In this document: piece by piece, positions 51,315 through 60,682 of the stretch | Layout: every line of letters begins with the position of its first letter | Position numbering within the stretch: position 1 is the first letter of the stretch | Origin: Porphyromonas asaccharolytica DSM 20707 | GTDB taxonomy: Bacteria; Bacteroidota; Bacteroidia; Bacteroidales; Porphyromonadaceae | DNA: 64,000 nucleotides | Assembly: GCF_000212375.1 (NCBI RefSeq) | Contig: NC_015501.1 | Span: 930,001 to 994,000 of the forward strand | Direction of reading: 5' to 3' | Made by a program: the position numbers and the translations under genes | Notes under the pieces: model-generated | Databases searched by the model: none | Seen by the model: the letters and a program-made list of their open reading frames with translations, nothing else | Told to the model about the DNA's origin: nothing

Positions 51315-53393
51315 CTAGTTATGTGGTAGCTCTGCTGCGACTTTGCCTAGCTCCTCCTCGAGATCGAAGGGTATATGCTCACCACGTTCGAAGGAAGCAA
51401 AGGTCTCACTGTTGAGACTCTTATACTCTGGGATCGCCTGCTTGAGAAGGTAGACGACTCCATCGACATTTCCCTGGTGTGCCAACTGCCGGAAGAGCAG
51501 CACCATCCGGTGGATCCGCTCGAACGACTCCTCACGGGTCTGTACGATGTGAATCTTATTGTGTGCCGTGGGTAGGTCTTTCTCCTTGTCGTGGATGGTC
51601 TCCTCGTAGAGCTTCTCACCAGGTCGCAGACCTGTGTAGACGATCTTGATGTCCTTATCAGGCTCGTAGCCCGCTAGGCGTATCATACGCTCAGCGAGGT
51701 CGGCGATCTTGACGAGATCACCCATGTCAAAGACAAAGACCTCTCCTCCATGCGAGAGCATGCTGGCCTCCAAGACGAGCTGACTAGCCTCTGGAATGGT
51801 CATAAAGTAGCGCTCGATGCGTGGATCGGTGACGGTGAGAGGTCCTCCACGCTGTAGCTGACGCTTGAAGGTGGGGATGACGGAACCCGCCGAGTTAAGG
51901 ACATTGCCGAAGCGTGTCGTCGCAAAGCGTGTCGTCATGGTCGTCTGCACCTCTCCTCGTTTGATCGCTAGGTCTAAGCTCTGGACGATCATTTCGCAGA
52001 AACGCTTCGTAGCTCCCATGACGCTACTGGGGTTGACCGCCTTGTCTGTCGATAGCATAACCATCTGATCGACACCATACTCGAGACATTTGCTCGCTAT
52101 GTTGAAGGTGCCAACGATATTGGTGGCAACCGCCTCACATGGGTTTTCCTCCATGAGTGGTACATGCTTGTAGGCTGCTGCGTGAAAGACCTTGTCGGGG
52201 TGGAACTTGCGCATGACAAAGTCTAGTCGCTGAGGATTGCGTATGTCTCCCATAACATAGGCGAAGCGTCCATTCGGACAGCAGCGCTGTAGCTCTAGTC
52301 GCAGCTCGTGCATCGGTGTCTCCGCTATGTCAAAGAGCACGATCAGTTGAGGCTCTAGGCGAGCGAGCTGACGGACGATCTCGCTACCGATAGAACCTGT
52401 AGCTCCTGTCACAAGGATCGTCTTGTCGTGCAAAGCATCCGATATGGGCTTCATGTTGAGGAAGATGGATTCACGACCTAGTATATCTTCTATCTGTATC
52501 TCCTCGATGGGTGGACGACTATCTACATTGAGTATGCGTCGTGGCTCCTGATCGACTAAGAGACGAATCTTGCGGTCTATGCAGATCGATGCAAAGGGGG
52601 CATTCTCGTGCAGCACATCGTAACCAGCGAAGAGGAGTACGGAGACGTGATGCTTCTCTAGTAGTGCGGAGAAGCTGTCGGTGTCTGGAGCGTAGAAGAT
52701 TGGTTTGCCACCGACGGTCATGCTTTTAGCAGGTTGCTCTGTCTCGACGTACCCTATGACATAGAGCCCTTTGTCCTGATAAGAGTTGGAGAGCTTCTCC
52801 GCAAGCTGTGAGGATCTATCATTGACCCCAAAGATGAGTGCGGGTGTGCGACTGATCGTCGAGGGAACTCCATTGACAAACCTCCAAACAAATTGCACGA
52901 CGATTCTGAAGCCCGTCAAAAAGAAGAGTGTGAAGAATGTGTCTAATGCAAAGTATAGCACGCCAAAGAGCCATCCTCTAGACAGAATGCCCGAGATTAG
53001 CCCCAGAACGAACGCTTTGCTCAGTGATAACCATAGATAGTTAAAGCCATTAGAGAAGGTCCGAATGCGGATGATCCCCTTGTAAACGGGAAAGATGAGC
53101 AGTACAATCAGCGAAACAACTCCCGAAAGTCCCAAAAAAGAAAGGGTAGGGTGTGTCAGTCCTGTGTACTCTATGATAGTCTCATGGAAGTAAACCCCAG
53201 TGAGCGTAAGAAGCGTGTAACTAGTTATGAATATAGCAGACAGCGAGGCTATAATGCTCAGAAGTAAGTCAATGAGCGCAATAATGCGGTAGTTGACATA
53301 ACGACTACCTAGACATTTACGTAAGAACTCTTTTGTTTTCACAGTAACCAAGCTTCTATTAGTTTTGCGGGGGGGGGGGGGGCAGACTTGCAT
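51315..53393 (-). CDS. CapD/FlaA1-type UDP-sugar 4,6-dehydratase/epimerase membrane protein
   Basis: The 692-residue protein has four to five N-terminal membrane helices, then a nucleotide-sugar dehydratase domain with ILVTGATGSIGSEIVRQL, VMGDIRNPQRLDFVM, FHAAAYKHVPLMEENPCEA and STDKAVNPSSVMGATKR (Ser-x24-Tyr replaced by the Met/Lys form seen in FlaA1-like enzymes). It makes a modified UDP-sugar for capsule or O-antigen. A run of 14 C on the coding strand falls at codons 4-9. A GTG at 53342 just after it is an alternative start. Phosphatase, Wzc and Wza genes lie upstream. Confidence 0.88.
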   Translation of the reverse strand: MQVCPPPPRKTNRSLVTVKTKEFLRKCLGSRYVNYRIIALIDLLLSIIASLSAIFITSYTLLTLTGVYFHETIIEYTGLTHPTLSFLGLSGVVSLIVLLIFPVYKGIIRIRTFSNGFNYLWLSLSKAFVLGLISGILSRGWLFGVLYFALDTFFTLFFLTGFRIVVQFVWRFVNGVPSTISRTPALIFGVNDRSSQLAEKLSNSYQDKGLYVIGYVETEQPAKSMTVGGKPIFYAPDTDSFSALLEKHHVSVLLFAGYDVLHENAPFASICIDRKIRLLVDQEPRRILNVDSRPPIEEIQIEDILGRESIFLNMKPISDALHDKTILVTGATGSIGSEIVRQLARLEPQLIVLFDIAETPMHELRLELQRCCPNGRFAYVMGDIRNPQRLDFVMRKFHPDKVFHAAAYKHVPLMEENPCEAVATNIVGTFNIASKCLEYGVDQMVMLSTDKAVNPSSVMGATKRFCEMIVQSLDLAIKRGEVQTTMTTRFATTRFGNVLNSAGSVIPTFKRQLQRGGPLTVTDPRIERYFMTIPEASQLVLEASMLSHGGEVFVFDMGDLVKIADLAERMIRLAGYEPDKDIKIVYTGLRPGEKLYEETIHDKEKDLPTAHNKIHIVQTREESFERIHRMVLLFRQLAHQGNVDGVVYLLKQAIPEYKSLNSETFASFERGEHIPFDLEEELGKVAAELPHN
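53369..53382 (-). repeat. C14 homopolymer at the start of the capsule dehydratase gene
   Basis: Fourteen G on the plus strand read as C14 in codons TGC CCC CCC CCC CCC CGC. From ATG 53393 the frame is open at this length; a change of one or two bases would shift it. If translation starts at GTG 53342, the tract lies in the leader instead. Confidence 0.85.
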
Positions 53394-53455
53394 AGGCGGG
53401 CGGAGTATACTAATTTTCTATATGAATTTACTACATAAATTGCACTAGATGTTTA

Positions 53456-54199
53456 TTATTCGCGTGTAGCTACTAGTGTTTGGTTGTTGCTCATGAGAGC
53501 GCGTATAGGCTCTTCGTACCGAGCGTAAGTTTTAGCGGATGAGATCGTCTTTCGGAAGAAATCTATCCGATGAGTATCAGTGCCTACAAAGTCATAGAAC
53601 CCACGCTCGAGGAGCTGCTGAGCTCGCTTCTGAACCTGCTCTCCGTACATTCCAGTGAGACTGAAAAGGTTGAGTTGGAAAGCACAACCAGCACCTCTCA
53701 AGCGGCTATACGCTCCATCGCTCATATAGAGGTATCGCTCAGGATGAGCTAGCATTGGGATCGCACCTGCCGAGATGACAAGCTGAATGAGCCGGTAGAG
53801 GTCTAGGGGAGCACCTATAAACGAAGTCTCCACGAGCAAGAACTTGCTACTCCCCAGAGTGAGCAGTGGCTTGGATAGCTGTGCCTCAAAGCCTTCGTCC
53901 ATCATATATTCAGCTCCGAGCGTGAGCGGTACTCCTAGATCCGATAGATCAGGGAGCAGTCGCTCTACTTCTTGCTGGAGTGTATTGCTATCGTTGTGTG
54001 GGTAGCGCCTGTAGATATGTGGTGTGGTGATGATGCGCTGAATGCCGATAGAGTGCATTGTCTCGATCAGTTGGCGGGTTTCATCTAGCGAACGGCTGCC
54101 GTCATCAACTGCAGGAACAAGGTGACAGTGTATGTCTGTCATTCCTTCGAGCCACCCCGCAGCGATGATGTCTACAGTCCTATTTCTTGTCCACCACAT
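53456..54199 (-). CDS. PHP-type protein tyrosine phosphatase (CpsB/YwqE-like)
   Basis: The 247-residue enzyme has the PHP metal motif TDIHCHLVPAVDDGSRSLDET (about residues 21-41), TTPHIYRRYPHND, LLVETSF, PMLAHPERY and VGTDTHR. It dephosphorylates the C-terminal tyrosines of the Wzc-type kinase encoded just upstream, 28 bp away. The N-terminal 20 residues before MTDIHCH are an extension also seen in other Bacteroidota. Confidence 0.9.
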   Translation of the reverse strand: MWWTRNRTVDIIAAGWLEGMTDIHCHLVPAVDDGSRSLDETRQLIETMHSIGIQRIITTPHIYRRYPHNDSNTLQQEVERLLPDLSDLGVPLTLGAEYMMDEGFEAQLSKPLLTLGSSKFLLVETSFIGAPLDLYRLIQLVISAGAIPMLAHPERYLYMSDGAYSRLRGAGCAFQLNLFSLTGMYGEQVQKRAQQLLERGFYDFVGTDTHRIDFFRKTISSAKTYARYEEPIRALMSNNQTLVATRE

Positions 54200-54227
54200 A
54201 TAGCTCCCTTAGTCTGAACTAAACTAA

Positions 54228-56732
54228 TTAATTAGACTTGCTATCATGCTCGCTTTCGCTGCCGTAACCGTAACCGTAGCCGTAACCGTAGCCGTAACCG
54301 TAACCATAGCCATAAGAAGAGGCTCCGACACCAGCATCATTGACTACGATGCTAAGCCCTTTGAGCAAACGCTCTCGGTAGAGGGTCTCCAGCTCAGGTA
54401 GCAAGCGACGTGGCAGGTGGTTCTCACGTGCGATCATAATTGTAATGTCTGCAAGTGGGCTGATTACACGAGTATCTGCAAGATTGAGCACGGGAATGGT
54501 ATCCAATACTATATAGTCAAACTGTTTGTCGGCATAGTCTAGCAGGGCTTCAAAGCGAGGAGACATAAACAGTTCTGTAGGATTGGGTGGTATAGGACCA
54601 CTTGGGGTGAAGAAGAGACTATCCGCAACAGTGGTTGGACAGATAATCTTCTGTGGATCCACCTTGCTGTCAGATAGGTAAGTGGATAGACCATCCAACC
54701 CCGATCGATGCATACCAATAGCCTTAGATAGAGTGTTCTTGCGCAGGTCGCAATCTATCAGCAATACGCGACTGCCAGCTTGAGCTAAGCTTAACGCTAG
54801 ATTGGAGGAGGAGAAAGTCTTCCCTGATCCCAGTATCGCAGAGGTGATCATAATGCGCTTGACTTGCTGTGTACTATTGGGCGTCAGGAAGGATATGTTG
54901 GAGCGTACGACTGTGAAAGCCTCGGAGACTACACTGCGCCTGTGATGCCCGACGATGAACATACGAGCTGCTTGGTCTATGATCTCGTTTCGCTCCTTAC
55001 TGCTTAGTCCTACAAGCTGATCTTTGATCTGCTCCTCGACCTGCTTGATATGCTTCTTGGATGCCTTGTAGTGGGGGATCTCACCTAGCACGGGGATTGA
55101 GGTGTAACGCTCTATGTCTGCCTTACCTCGTATCTTATTATTGGCGATGCCACGTATGTATAGTATGCCCATAGGAATCAGCAGACCAAGCAACCCAGCG
55201 GCCAGCATGATGATAGGAGCACGAGGGCTAACAGGCTCAGTAGGTCCTGTAGGCGTTTGGATGAGACGTGCGTTTGACTCGGCAGCCTCGATAGAGAGTG
55301 CGTTTTGCTCTCGTACGTTGAGGAGGAAGAGGTAGAGCTCCTCCTTGATCTTTTGCTGTCGGTAGATACTTCCTACGATGCGCTCCTGCATAGGCACAGA
55401 GGTGATGCGACCCTTATAGCTGGACTGCTCGGAGAGAATACCTTGACGCTCCACTTCGAGTGTAGATATGAGGTTATCTATGGAAGTGATGATAGAGAGT
55501 CTCTGTGCTGCGAGCTGTGTGTTAAGTTCCTGAACGAGCGGGTTCTGGCTACTAGAGTTAGCTTGTAGCTGGTCACGCTTGAGTAGAAACTCGTTGTACT
55601 TAGCGATAGCCGCTTCGATGGAAGGGGAGGCAATGCCCACATTAGCTGGAATGAGAGACTCCATTTGATTCTTGTCCTTAAGGTGCCCTCGGACAAACTG
55701 AGCGATGGAGATACTATTGTTCAGTTCGACTAGTCGTGTCTTGACTTCAGAGCTTCCCTTAATGTACTCCTGTGCTTCGGCCTGTATATCGGCAATCTGC
55801 TGGGACTGCTTGAAGTCTTCGATCTCAGCATCGACCTGTCCCAGCTCGGAACTGATGATAGCTAGACGATCATCGACAAAGCGCTGGGTACTCTCCGCTA
55901 TCTTGACTTTATCAGAGCGCTCTAGCTCTGTGTAAACAAGGATGAGCGTGGAGAGAAAGTCCTCAGCAAGTAGAGGATTGCCCGCCTGTATGGTGAGCTT
56001 GATGACGGATGCGTCTTTCTGCTGAAGGGATACCTGAAGAGCCTTCATGTAGTTGCGCACGACAGCATTGAAGTTGTCTTTTTGCACCTTCAGCACTTCA
56101 TAGTTTGGAAAGTTGCTGTAGTACGGTGTAGCCTCTACAACAACCTTGCCAATGGGGGTGGCTATGGTATCTCCTAGAGTAGCAGCGATAGGCTCTTGAA
56201 CTTTGCCAATCAGTGAGCTCTTGATATCGTAGAGGATCACTTGATTGTGCGCCTCTTTGTCAGACTTGATACGGAGGGAAATCTTTTCGTCAGGGTCTGC
56301 ATTGACAAAGCGGATAGATACGGGCGACTGCTTGTAGAGATCTTTCTCTCGCAACCCCGCATCATAATGATACTGTACATCTAGTCCGAGACGACGGACG
56401 GTCTCGCTGACGACACGCTCGGTCCCTAAGATTATGATCTGGTTGGAGACATCATCGCTGTAGGAGTGCTTGTCTCCTGTAAACTGCGCTAGCCTCTCTA
56501 TGGCGGAGTTGATCGAAGTTTCGCTCTTGATCAAGAGACTCGCAGATCGACTGTATTGATGGGAAGAGGACTTGATGTAGAGAAATCCTAGAGCGAGACA
56601 AACGAGGAACGATAGAAGTATAAATAGCCAGTTGGCCTTGAGGATCATCAGAATATCTCGTAAGGAGAATGTGCTGACCTCCTCGGAGGAACGTATAGGT
56701 TCCTGCTGGGTAGAAGCTGTTTGATATTCCAT
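54228..56732 (-). CDS. wzc: Wzc-type polysaccharide co-polymerase and tyrosine autokinase
   Basis: The 834-residue inner-membrane protein has two membrane helices flanking a large periplasmic coiled-coil domain (Wzz-like; first helix WLFILLSFLVCLALGFLYI, second near IIMLAAGLLGLLIPMGILYI). The cytoplasmic BY-kinase has Walker A ILGSGKTFSSSN, A' VLLIDCDLRK and B FDYIVLDTIPVLN. The C-terminus is (Tyr-Gly)9 followed by SESEHDSKSN, the autophosphorylation cluster. It controls polymer length and export with Wza and the phosphatase. Confidence 0.94.
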   Translation of the reverse strand: MEYQTASTQQEPIRSSEEVSTFSLRDILMILKANWLFILLSFLVCLALGFLYIKSSSHQYSRSASLLIKSETSINSAIERLAQFTGDKHSYSDDVSNQIIILGTERVVSETVRRLGLDVQYHYDAGLREKDLYKQSPVSIRFVNADPDEKISLRIKSDKEAHNQVILYDIKSSLIGKVQEPIAATLGDTIATPIGKVVVEATPYYSNFPNYEVLKVQKDNFNAVVRNYMKALQVSLQQKDASVIKLTIQAGNPLLAEDFLSTLILVYTELERSDKVKIAESTQRFVDDRLAIISSELGQVDAEIEDFKQSQQIADIQAEAQEYIKGSSEVKTRLVELNNSISIAQFVRGHLKDKNQMESLIPANVGIASPSIEAAIAKYNEFLLKRDQLQANSSSQNPLVQELNTQLAAQRLSIITSIDNLISTLEVERQGILSEQSSYKGRITSVPMQERIVGSIYRQQKIKEELYLFLLNVREQNALSIEAAESNARLIQTPTGPTEPVSPRAPIIMLAAGLLGLLIPMGILYIRGIANNKIRGKADIERYTSIPVLGEIPHYKASKKHIKQVEEQIKDQLVGLSSKERNEIIDQAARMFIVGHHRRSVVSEAFTVVRSNISFLTPNSTQQVKRIMITSAILGSGKTFSSSNLALSLAQAGSRVLLIDCDLRKNTLSKAIGMHRSGLDGLSTYLSDSKVDPQKIICPTTVADSLFFTPSGPIPPNPTELFMSPRFEALLDYADKQFDYIVLDTIPVLNLADTRVISPLADITIMIARENHLPRRLLPELETLYRERLLKGLSIVVNDAGVGASSYGYGYGYGYGYGYGYGYGSESEHDSKSN
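54261..54314 (-). repeat. Hexanucleotide array encoding (Tyr-Gly)9 in Wzc
   Basis: Nine in-frame hexamers TA(C/T)GG(C/T) lie back to back. On the plus strand the units alternate between CCGTAA and CCGTAG forms. Slippage would change the number of kinase tyrosines in steps of one without breaking the frame. Confidence 0.85.
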
Positions 56733-56775
56733 TCTAATAAACCGTGCTGAGTGTAGAAGTTAGAGCTAGAAGTGC

Positions 56776-57597
56776 TTACTTCTTCTGGCTAGCTATAATT
56801 GTGAAGACAAAGGTTGTCAAAGAAGTCGCTGTGCTGACAACGCTTAGCCAAGTCCCCACATTGTTGTTGGGGTTGATGCTAGCTGTCTGTGCTTTTGCGT
56901 TGTTTGGCTCCACATAGACGATGTCTCCCTGACGGAGGAAGTAACAGGGAGATTCAAATATATTGTTGCTACGTAGATCGTGTGCGATGATGTATCGCTC
57001 TCCATTGATCTCTCGTATGACCAATACGTTGTCTCTGCGTCCTTGTATCGTTAGGTCACCTGCCATAGCGATTGCGTCTAAGATGGAGACCTGATCACTC
57101 ACCATAGGAAAGCGACCTGGACGAGCCACTTCGCCTAGTACAGATATCTGTGCATTGAGTAGAGAGACCGTAACGGTGGCATCGTTGAGAAGACCTTGAT
57201 CACGGAGCGCTGTAGCGATCTTATTATTTAGCTCATTGCGGGTTAGTCCCTCTGCCTTAATTCGACCTAAAGTTGGGAATGTTACGTAGCCCTCATCGTC
57301 CACAAGATAGCCCTGCTGGGTATTAGCTGCTGAAATGCCGAAAGCACTATAGTAACCGACCATTGGAAGGTTGAAGGGATCAGAGAGCTCTCGATTCTTG
57401 GAGTTGACGGTGATACCGAGCATATCACCCTTAGCAATATGTAGGACAGGCACACTGTACTGGCTCTGGGAGCCTATGGAGGCATCTTGTAGGTAGACAA
57501 CATCTTTGCGTGATGCACAAGAGGTCGTTATAAGACAGAGTGTCGCTACCAGAAGAACTCCAAAGAAGGGTGTGTTAAGGCGAACTAAAGATTTCAT
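56776..57597 (-). CDS. wza: Wza-type polysaccharide export lipoprotein
   Basis: The 273-residue outer-membrane lipoprotein has a lipobox (CLITTSC), a polysaccharide export domain (HIAKGDMLGITVNSKNRELSDPF, GYVTFPTLGRIKAEGLTRNEL) and an SLBB domain (ISVLGEVARPGRFPMVSDQVSILDAIAMAG). A C-terminal helix (WLSVVSTATSLTTFVFTII) would span the outer membrane. It forms the export channel working with Wzc, encoded 43 bp downstream. Confidence 0.92.
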   Translation of the reverse strand: MKSLVRLNTPFFGVLLVATLCLITTSCASRKDVVYLQDASIGSQSQYSVPVLHIAKGDMLGITVNSKNRELSDPFNLPMVGYYSAFGISAANTQQGYLVDDEGYVTFPTLGRIKAEGLTRNELNNKIATALRDQGLLNDATVTVSLLNAQISVLGEVARPGRFPMVSDQVSILDAIAMAGDLTIQGRRDNVLVIREINGERYIIAHDLRSNNIFESPCYFLRQGDIVYVEPNNAKAQTASINPNNNVGTWLSVVSTATSLTTFVFTIIASQKK

Positions 57598-57723
57598 TCT
57601 TAAGTAGATGCGTTATATTGTTTGCTTAGAGAGCTCGCTCCAAAAGAGGCAAAGCCCCCCTTTTTTCTTGTTTGAAAGCTTCTCCCTTCGGATAGTTACT
57701 ATAGATTAGTCATTTAGCAGAGG

Positions 57724-57731
57724 CAAAGATA
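57724..57731 (-). promoter_or_regulatory. -7 box of wza
   Basis: TATCTTTG on the minus strand, about 127 bp before ATG 57597. The gap between 57598 and 57782 also contains a T/A-rich stretch but no gene. Confidence 0.45.
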
Positions 57732-57782
57732 CGTATAAAAAGTGATTCAAGAAACTCTTCTTGCCACGAGATATGCACACCC

Positions 57783-58892
57783 TTATCTTAAGGCATTCTT
57801 TATAAAGTCCATAGAGTCCGTTCGATGTTGTGACATTTTCTGTGCTATAGCCTGTACATCGTAGCGCTCAGGCGAGCTAACCAACTCATAGGCTCCTTCT
57901 TGCTGACTCTCCAAACCGAAGGTCTTGATAAGCGTGTCAAAGCGACTGCAACCACCATGGTTATTGACGATAGCAACAAAAGGCTTGCCAAAGATGAGTG
58001 AGAAGGCCACACCGTGAAAGGAGTCTGTCACCACATACTGGGCGTTGAGAATCCCCTCGAGCCACGCCTCTACGGGAGGTAAGATGCACTCCTCCAGGCT
58101 CTCGCCGCGTGCGGTCCAGTGCCGCCACGGAGAGAAGAGCTGGTAGGTAGTATGCTGCGACTGCGCTATCTGCTGAGCGAGCGCCTCCTTGTGTGGTGTA
58201 TCGGTAAGCATATAGGCGAACACCCCGCTCGAAGGCTCCACTCGCAATCCAAATAGGTCGATATACTCCTCTCTCGTGAGGAGCATCGTCGGATCCAGTA
58301 CCCACTGCGCCGAAGCGCCAAACTGCTGTTTCAGGATTGGCACAGCAGAGAGCTCACGCACCGAAATCGCTACAAAGCGACTTAGTAAGTCGCTATAACG
58401 AGCCGTTCGCTCGGGAGCAATATCGATCGGATCTACGCCAAAGGAAGCAGCATAGGCGATGCGTCGCACGGGGTCTGACTCGGGAATAAAGCGAAAGAAG
58501 TAGTCGTCGAGCATCGGGACAAACGCTTGTCGCCACACCTGATCACTTCCCACGATATAAGCATGAGCGGGCTGCTGGCGGTAGTACTCCCGTAGCTCTT
58601 TGGCACTGCGGAGTCGTGGTGAGAGCGTGATGTGCTGCTGTACGAAGCGGGATGTGTGCTGCTGTATGATACGTTCCGCTTTTCTAGACTGGTCGTAGGG
58701 GATCTGCTTTAGTGTTAAGAGTCGTGACTTAGCCCACCGTCTTAGTGGAGATCGCTGGTCGAAGGGGATGTCTAGTGTCACAGGATCGTAGCCCAACTGG
58801 CGCAAGGCTTGCTGCAATGCATATGCCTGCATGATACCGCCATAGTTAGCTCCTAGGGGGTGTGTCAGTATATGGATCCGTTTTGTCGTCAT
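57783..58892 (-). CDS. Polysaccharide pyruvyl transferase family protein
   Basis: The 369-residue protein has the family N-terminus ILTHPLGANYGGIMQAYALQQAL and the later YIVGSDQVWRQAF, YVLDPTMLL-like block (WVLDPTMLLTREEY) and VVTDSFHGVAFSLIFGKPFVAI. Members transfer pyruvate ketals onto sugars of exopolysaccharides in the cytoplasm. The acceptor sugar is unknown. It lies 14 bp after the flippase gene. Confidence 0.87.
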   Translation of the reverse strand: MTTKRIHILTHPLGANYGGIMQAYALQQALRQLGYDPVTLDIPFDQRSPLRRWAKSRLLTLKQIPYDQSRKAERIIQQHTSRFVQQHITLSPRLRSAKELREYYRQQPAHAYIVGSDQVWRQAFVPMLDDYFFRFIPESDPVRRIAYAASFGVDPIDIAPERTARYSDLLSRFVAISVRELSAVPILKQQFGASAQWVLDPTMLLTREEYIDLFGLRVEPSSGVFAYMLTDTPHKEALAQQIAQSQHTTYQLFSPWRHWTARGESLEECILPPVEAWLEGILNAQYVVTDSFHGVAFSLIFGKPFVAIVNNHGGCSRFDTLIKTFGLESQQEGAYELVSSPERYDVQAIAQKMSQHRTDSMDFIKNALR

Positions 58893-58906
58893 TTTATTTG
58901 GTCAAG

Positions 58907-60490
58907 TCAGTCGTTTGGAGCCTGCCGCCGCTTAGAAAGATGCAGATAGCCCTTGACGAGTCGCTTCTCTTCGCCTGTCAGTGAGAGTGTTAGGATCACT
59001 ACGGCACATAGCCCTCCGAGTAAGATAGAGGCTACCAATAGTCCCCAAATAGAGCCGACATAGGGGAGCCAACGCCGATAGAGGTAAGCTCCTAATAGCA
59101 TGACGATGGTCGGCGGTAAGATGGGCAGCACCACACGCTTGAGGTAGTAGCCGACGCCTAGTGCGTGATACTTATAGGAGAGCACTAGACGCACCGCTAG
59201 GCACGCTATAGAGACTACTATATTAATGTATACCGAGTACTCTGGTGGAGCACCCAGCCAGAAGGCGAGCATAGAGAGCGGTAGGATCATGATGATCATT
59301 CCTCCGACCAGCACTTGGTAGGTGCGCACACGTCCTGTCGCCTGAATACCTGTCATCAGCGCCCCCGAGAGGCTCTCTATGAGCAGTACGATGAGCGTCA
59401 GCTGGAGCAGTAGCGAGGCATACTCAGGCGGCTTGACCAGCCATAAGCGAAGTAGCAGATCTAGATCTAACGCAAAGGGAATCACCACGCAGAGCATCAG
59501 CAGGTAGGAGATCTTAGCACTGGCGCAGATGAGCTTGTGGAGATAGCCATACTCCTCAGCAGCGTACGACTTGATGATCTGCGGATTAGCCGCCATCTGA
59601 TAGTTATTTGCAAAGATCAGTAACGTACTACGCACTGAGTTGACAATGCCAAAAGCTGCATTCAGAAGTGGCCCGAAGAAGTAGTTGTAGACGATGTTGA
59701 TGCCCTGCGTCTGAGCCACAGCAGCTAGATTGCCAAAGAGGTTCCACCCCGAGTAGGATAGTATCTCGCGATAGGCCGGCCTATCCCGTACCCAGCGAAA
59801 GTGCACCTGACGAAAGAGTCGTCTTGTGCTCCCCACATAGCAGAGAGCCATCACGCCGCTGACGGCAAGGAGCAGGATCGGGTAGAGGAGGAGTTGATCG
59901 CCAGCGTAGCTTTTCAGGAGTAGCACGGCACCAAGTCGCAGAGCGATGTCCACGATGCTGAGCAGAGCAAAGAGATTCATCCGTTCATGTGAGACGATGA
60001 GGCTCTGAAACGGGGTAAGCATCATATTGACCACAAAGGTCCCCAAAGAGATGAAGTAGATCCAGAGTGCCACAGTCATGCGCTCAGGCGGTGCCACAAG
60101 CTTGTTTGGCACGTACCATAGACCGAAGGGGATCGCGATAGCGCATACCAGCAAGACCAGCAGGAGCTGCACAACGATGGAGACACTGTAGATGCGCCCT
60201 ACGCCTGAGAGATTGCCTCGTCCCAGCTCGTAGGAGTAGAAACGCTGTGTGGCGGATACCATCGCTCCATTGATAAAGCCAAAGGCGGTCACCAAGCTCC
60301 CCACCACCTGGTAGATACCGAAGTCCTCCGCTCCGAGCGCAGCTAGGAGTACACGGGAGATGTAGAGCGAGAGGAGGGTGACCACCGCCATACGCACAAA
60401 GAGGAAGAGCGTATTGCGGGCGATACGCTGCGAGCGAGACGATTGCATAGAGCGCTCGTCGGTAGTTTTGTTGTGTAGATCTTGTGCCAT
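58907..60490 (-). CDS. Wzx-type polysaccharide flippase
   Basis: An integral membrane protein of about 527 residues from ATG 60490 (MAQDLHNK), with 12-14 predicted helices. It begins RIARNTLFLFVRMAVVTLLSLYISRVLLAALGAEDFGIYQVVG (about residues 20-60) and contains NGAMVSATQRFYSYELGR, typical of the MVF/PST flippase superfamily. It moves lipid-linked repeat units across the inner membrane. ATGs at 60448 and 60583 are alternatives; the latter is upstream of the -7 box at 60542 and is rejected. Confidence 0.9.
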   Translation of the reverse strand: MAQDLHNKTTDERSMQSSRSQRIARNTLFLFVRMAVVTLLSLYISRVLLAALGAEDFGIYQVVGSLVTAFGFINGAMVSATQRFYSYELGRGNLSGVGRIYSVSIVVQLLLVLLVCAIAIPFGLWYVPNKLVAPPERMTVALWIYFISLGTFVVNMMLTPFQSLIVSHERMNLFALLSIVDIALRLGAVLLLKSYAGDQLLLYPILLLAVSGVMALCYVGSTRRLFRQVHFRWVRDRPAYREILSYSGWNLFGNLAAVAQTQGINIVYNYFFGPLLNAAFGIVNSVRSTLLIFANNYQMAANPQIIKSYAAEEYGYLHKLICASAKISYLLMLCVVIPFALDLDLLLRLWLVKPPEYASLLLQLTLIVLLIESLSGALMTGIQATGRVRTYQVLVGGMIIMILPLSMLAFWLGAPPEYSVYINIVVSIACLAVRLVLSYKYHALGVGYYLKRVVLPILPPTIVMLLGAYLYRRWLPYVGSIWGLLVASILLGGLCAVVILTLSLTGEEKRLVKGYLHLSKRRQAPND

Positions 60491-60541
60491 GGGATCTGCA
60501 GAGCAGTAGGGGGTGACACCTTGGTAAAGGTTTCTCCGATA

Positions 60542-60549
60542 CAAAGGTA
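60542..60549 (-). promoter_or_regulatory. -7 box of the flippase and pyruvyl transferase genes
   Basis: TACCTTTG on the minus strand, about 50 bp before ATG 60490. A related 30-bp stretch (GCAAAGGTGGTGAAATC..ACCAGCCACC) recurs near 61437. Confidence 0.5.
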
Positions 60550-60630
60550 GTGAAATCACACAATCAGCCACCTCGCCCATCACCTAGACTGGCAAATGTA
60601 AAATATGTAGCTCTCCGTGAATTATTTCTC

Positions 60631-60648
60631 TATATTTGTAGGCGTAAT
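60631..60648 (+). promoter_or_regulatory. Promoter of the two-module lipoprotein gene
   Basis: TATATTTG (60631-60638) is a -7 box and continues TAGGCGTAAT. ATTTGTAGGCGTAAT is shared exactly with the promoter at 47789-47803. The start codon lies 35 bp downstream. Confidence 0.6.
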
Positions 60649-60682
60649 ACGCTAGATATTCACAAACTAAAACCCTATAACA

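Noticed and set aside
51285-51315. Cloning-vector polylinker (GGGATCCCCGGG)
   Set aside because: Only about 12 bp resemble a polylinker. The surrounding CCCCGACGGGG forms a GC-rich hairpin right after the capsule gene stop and reads naturally as a terminator.
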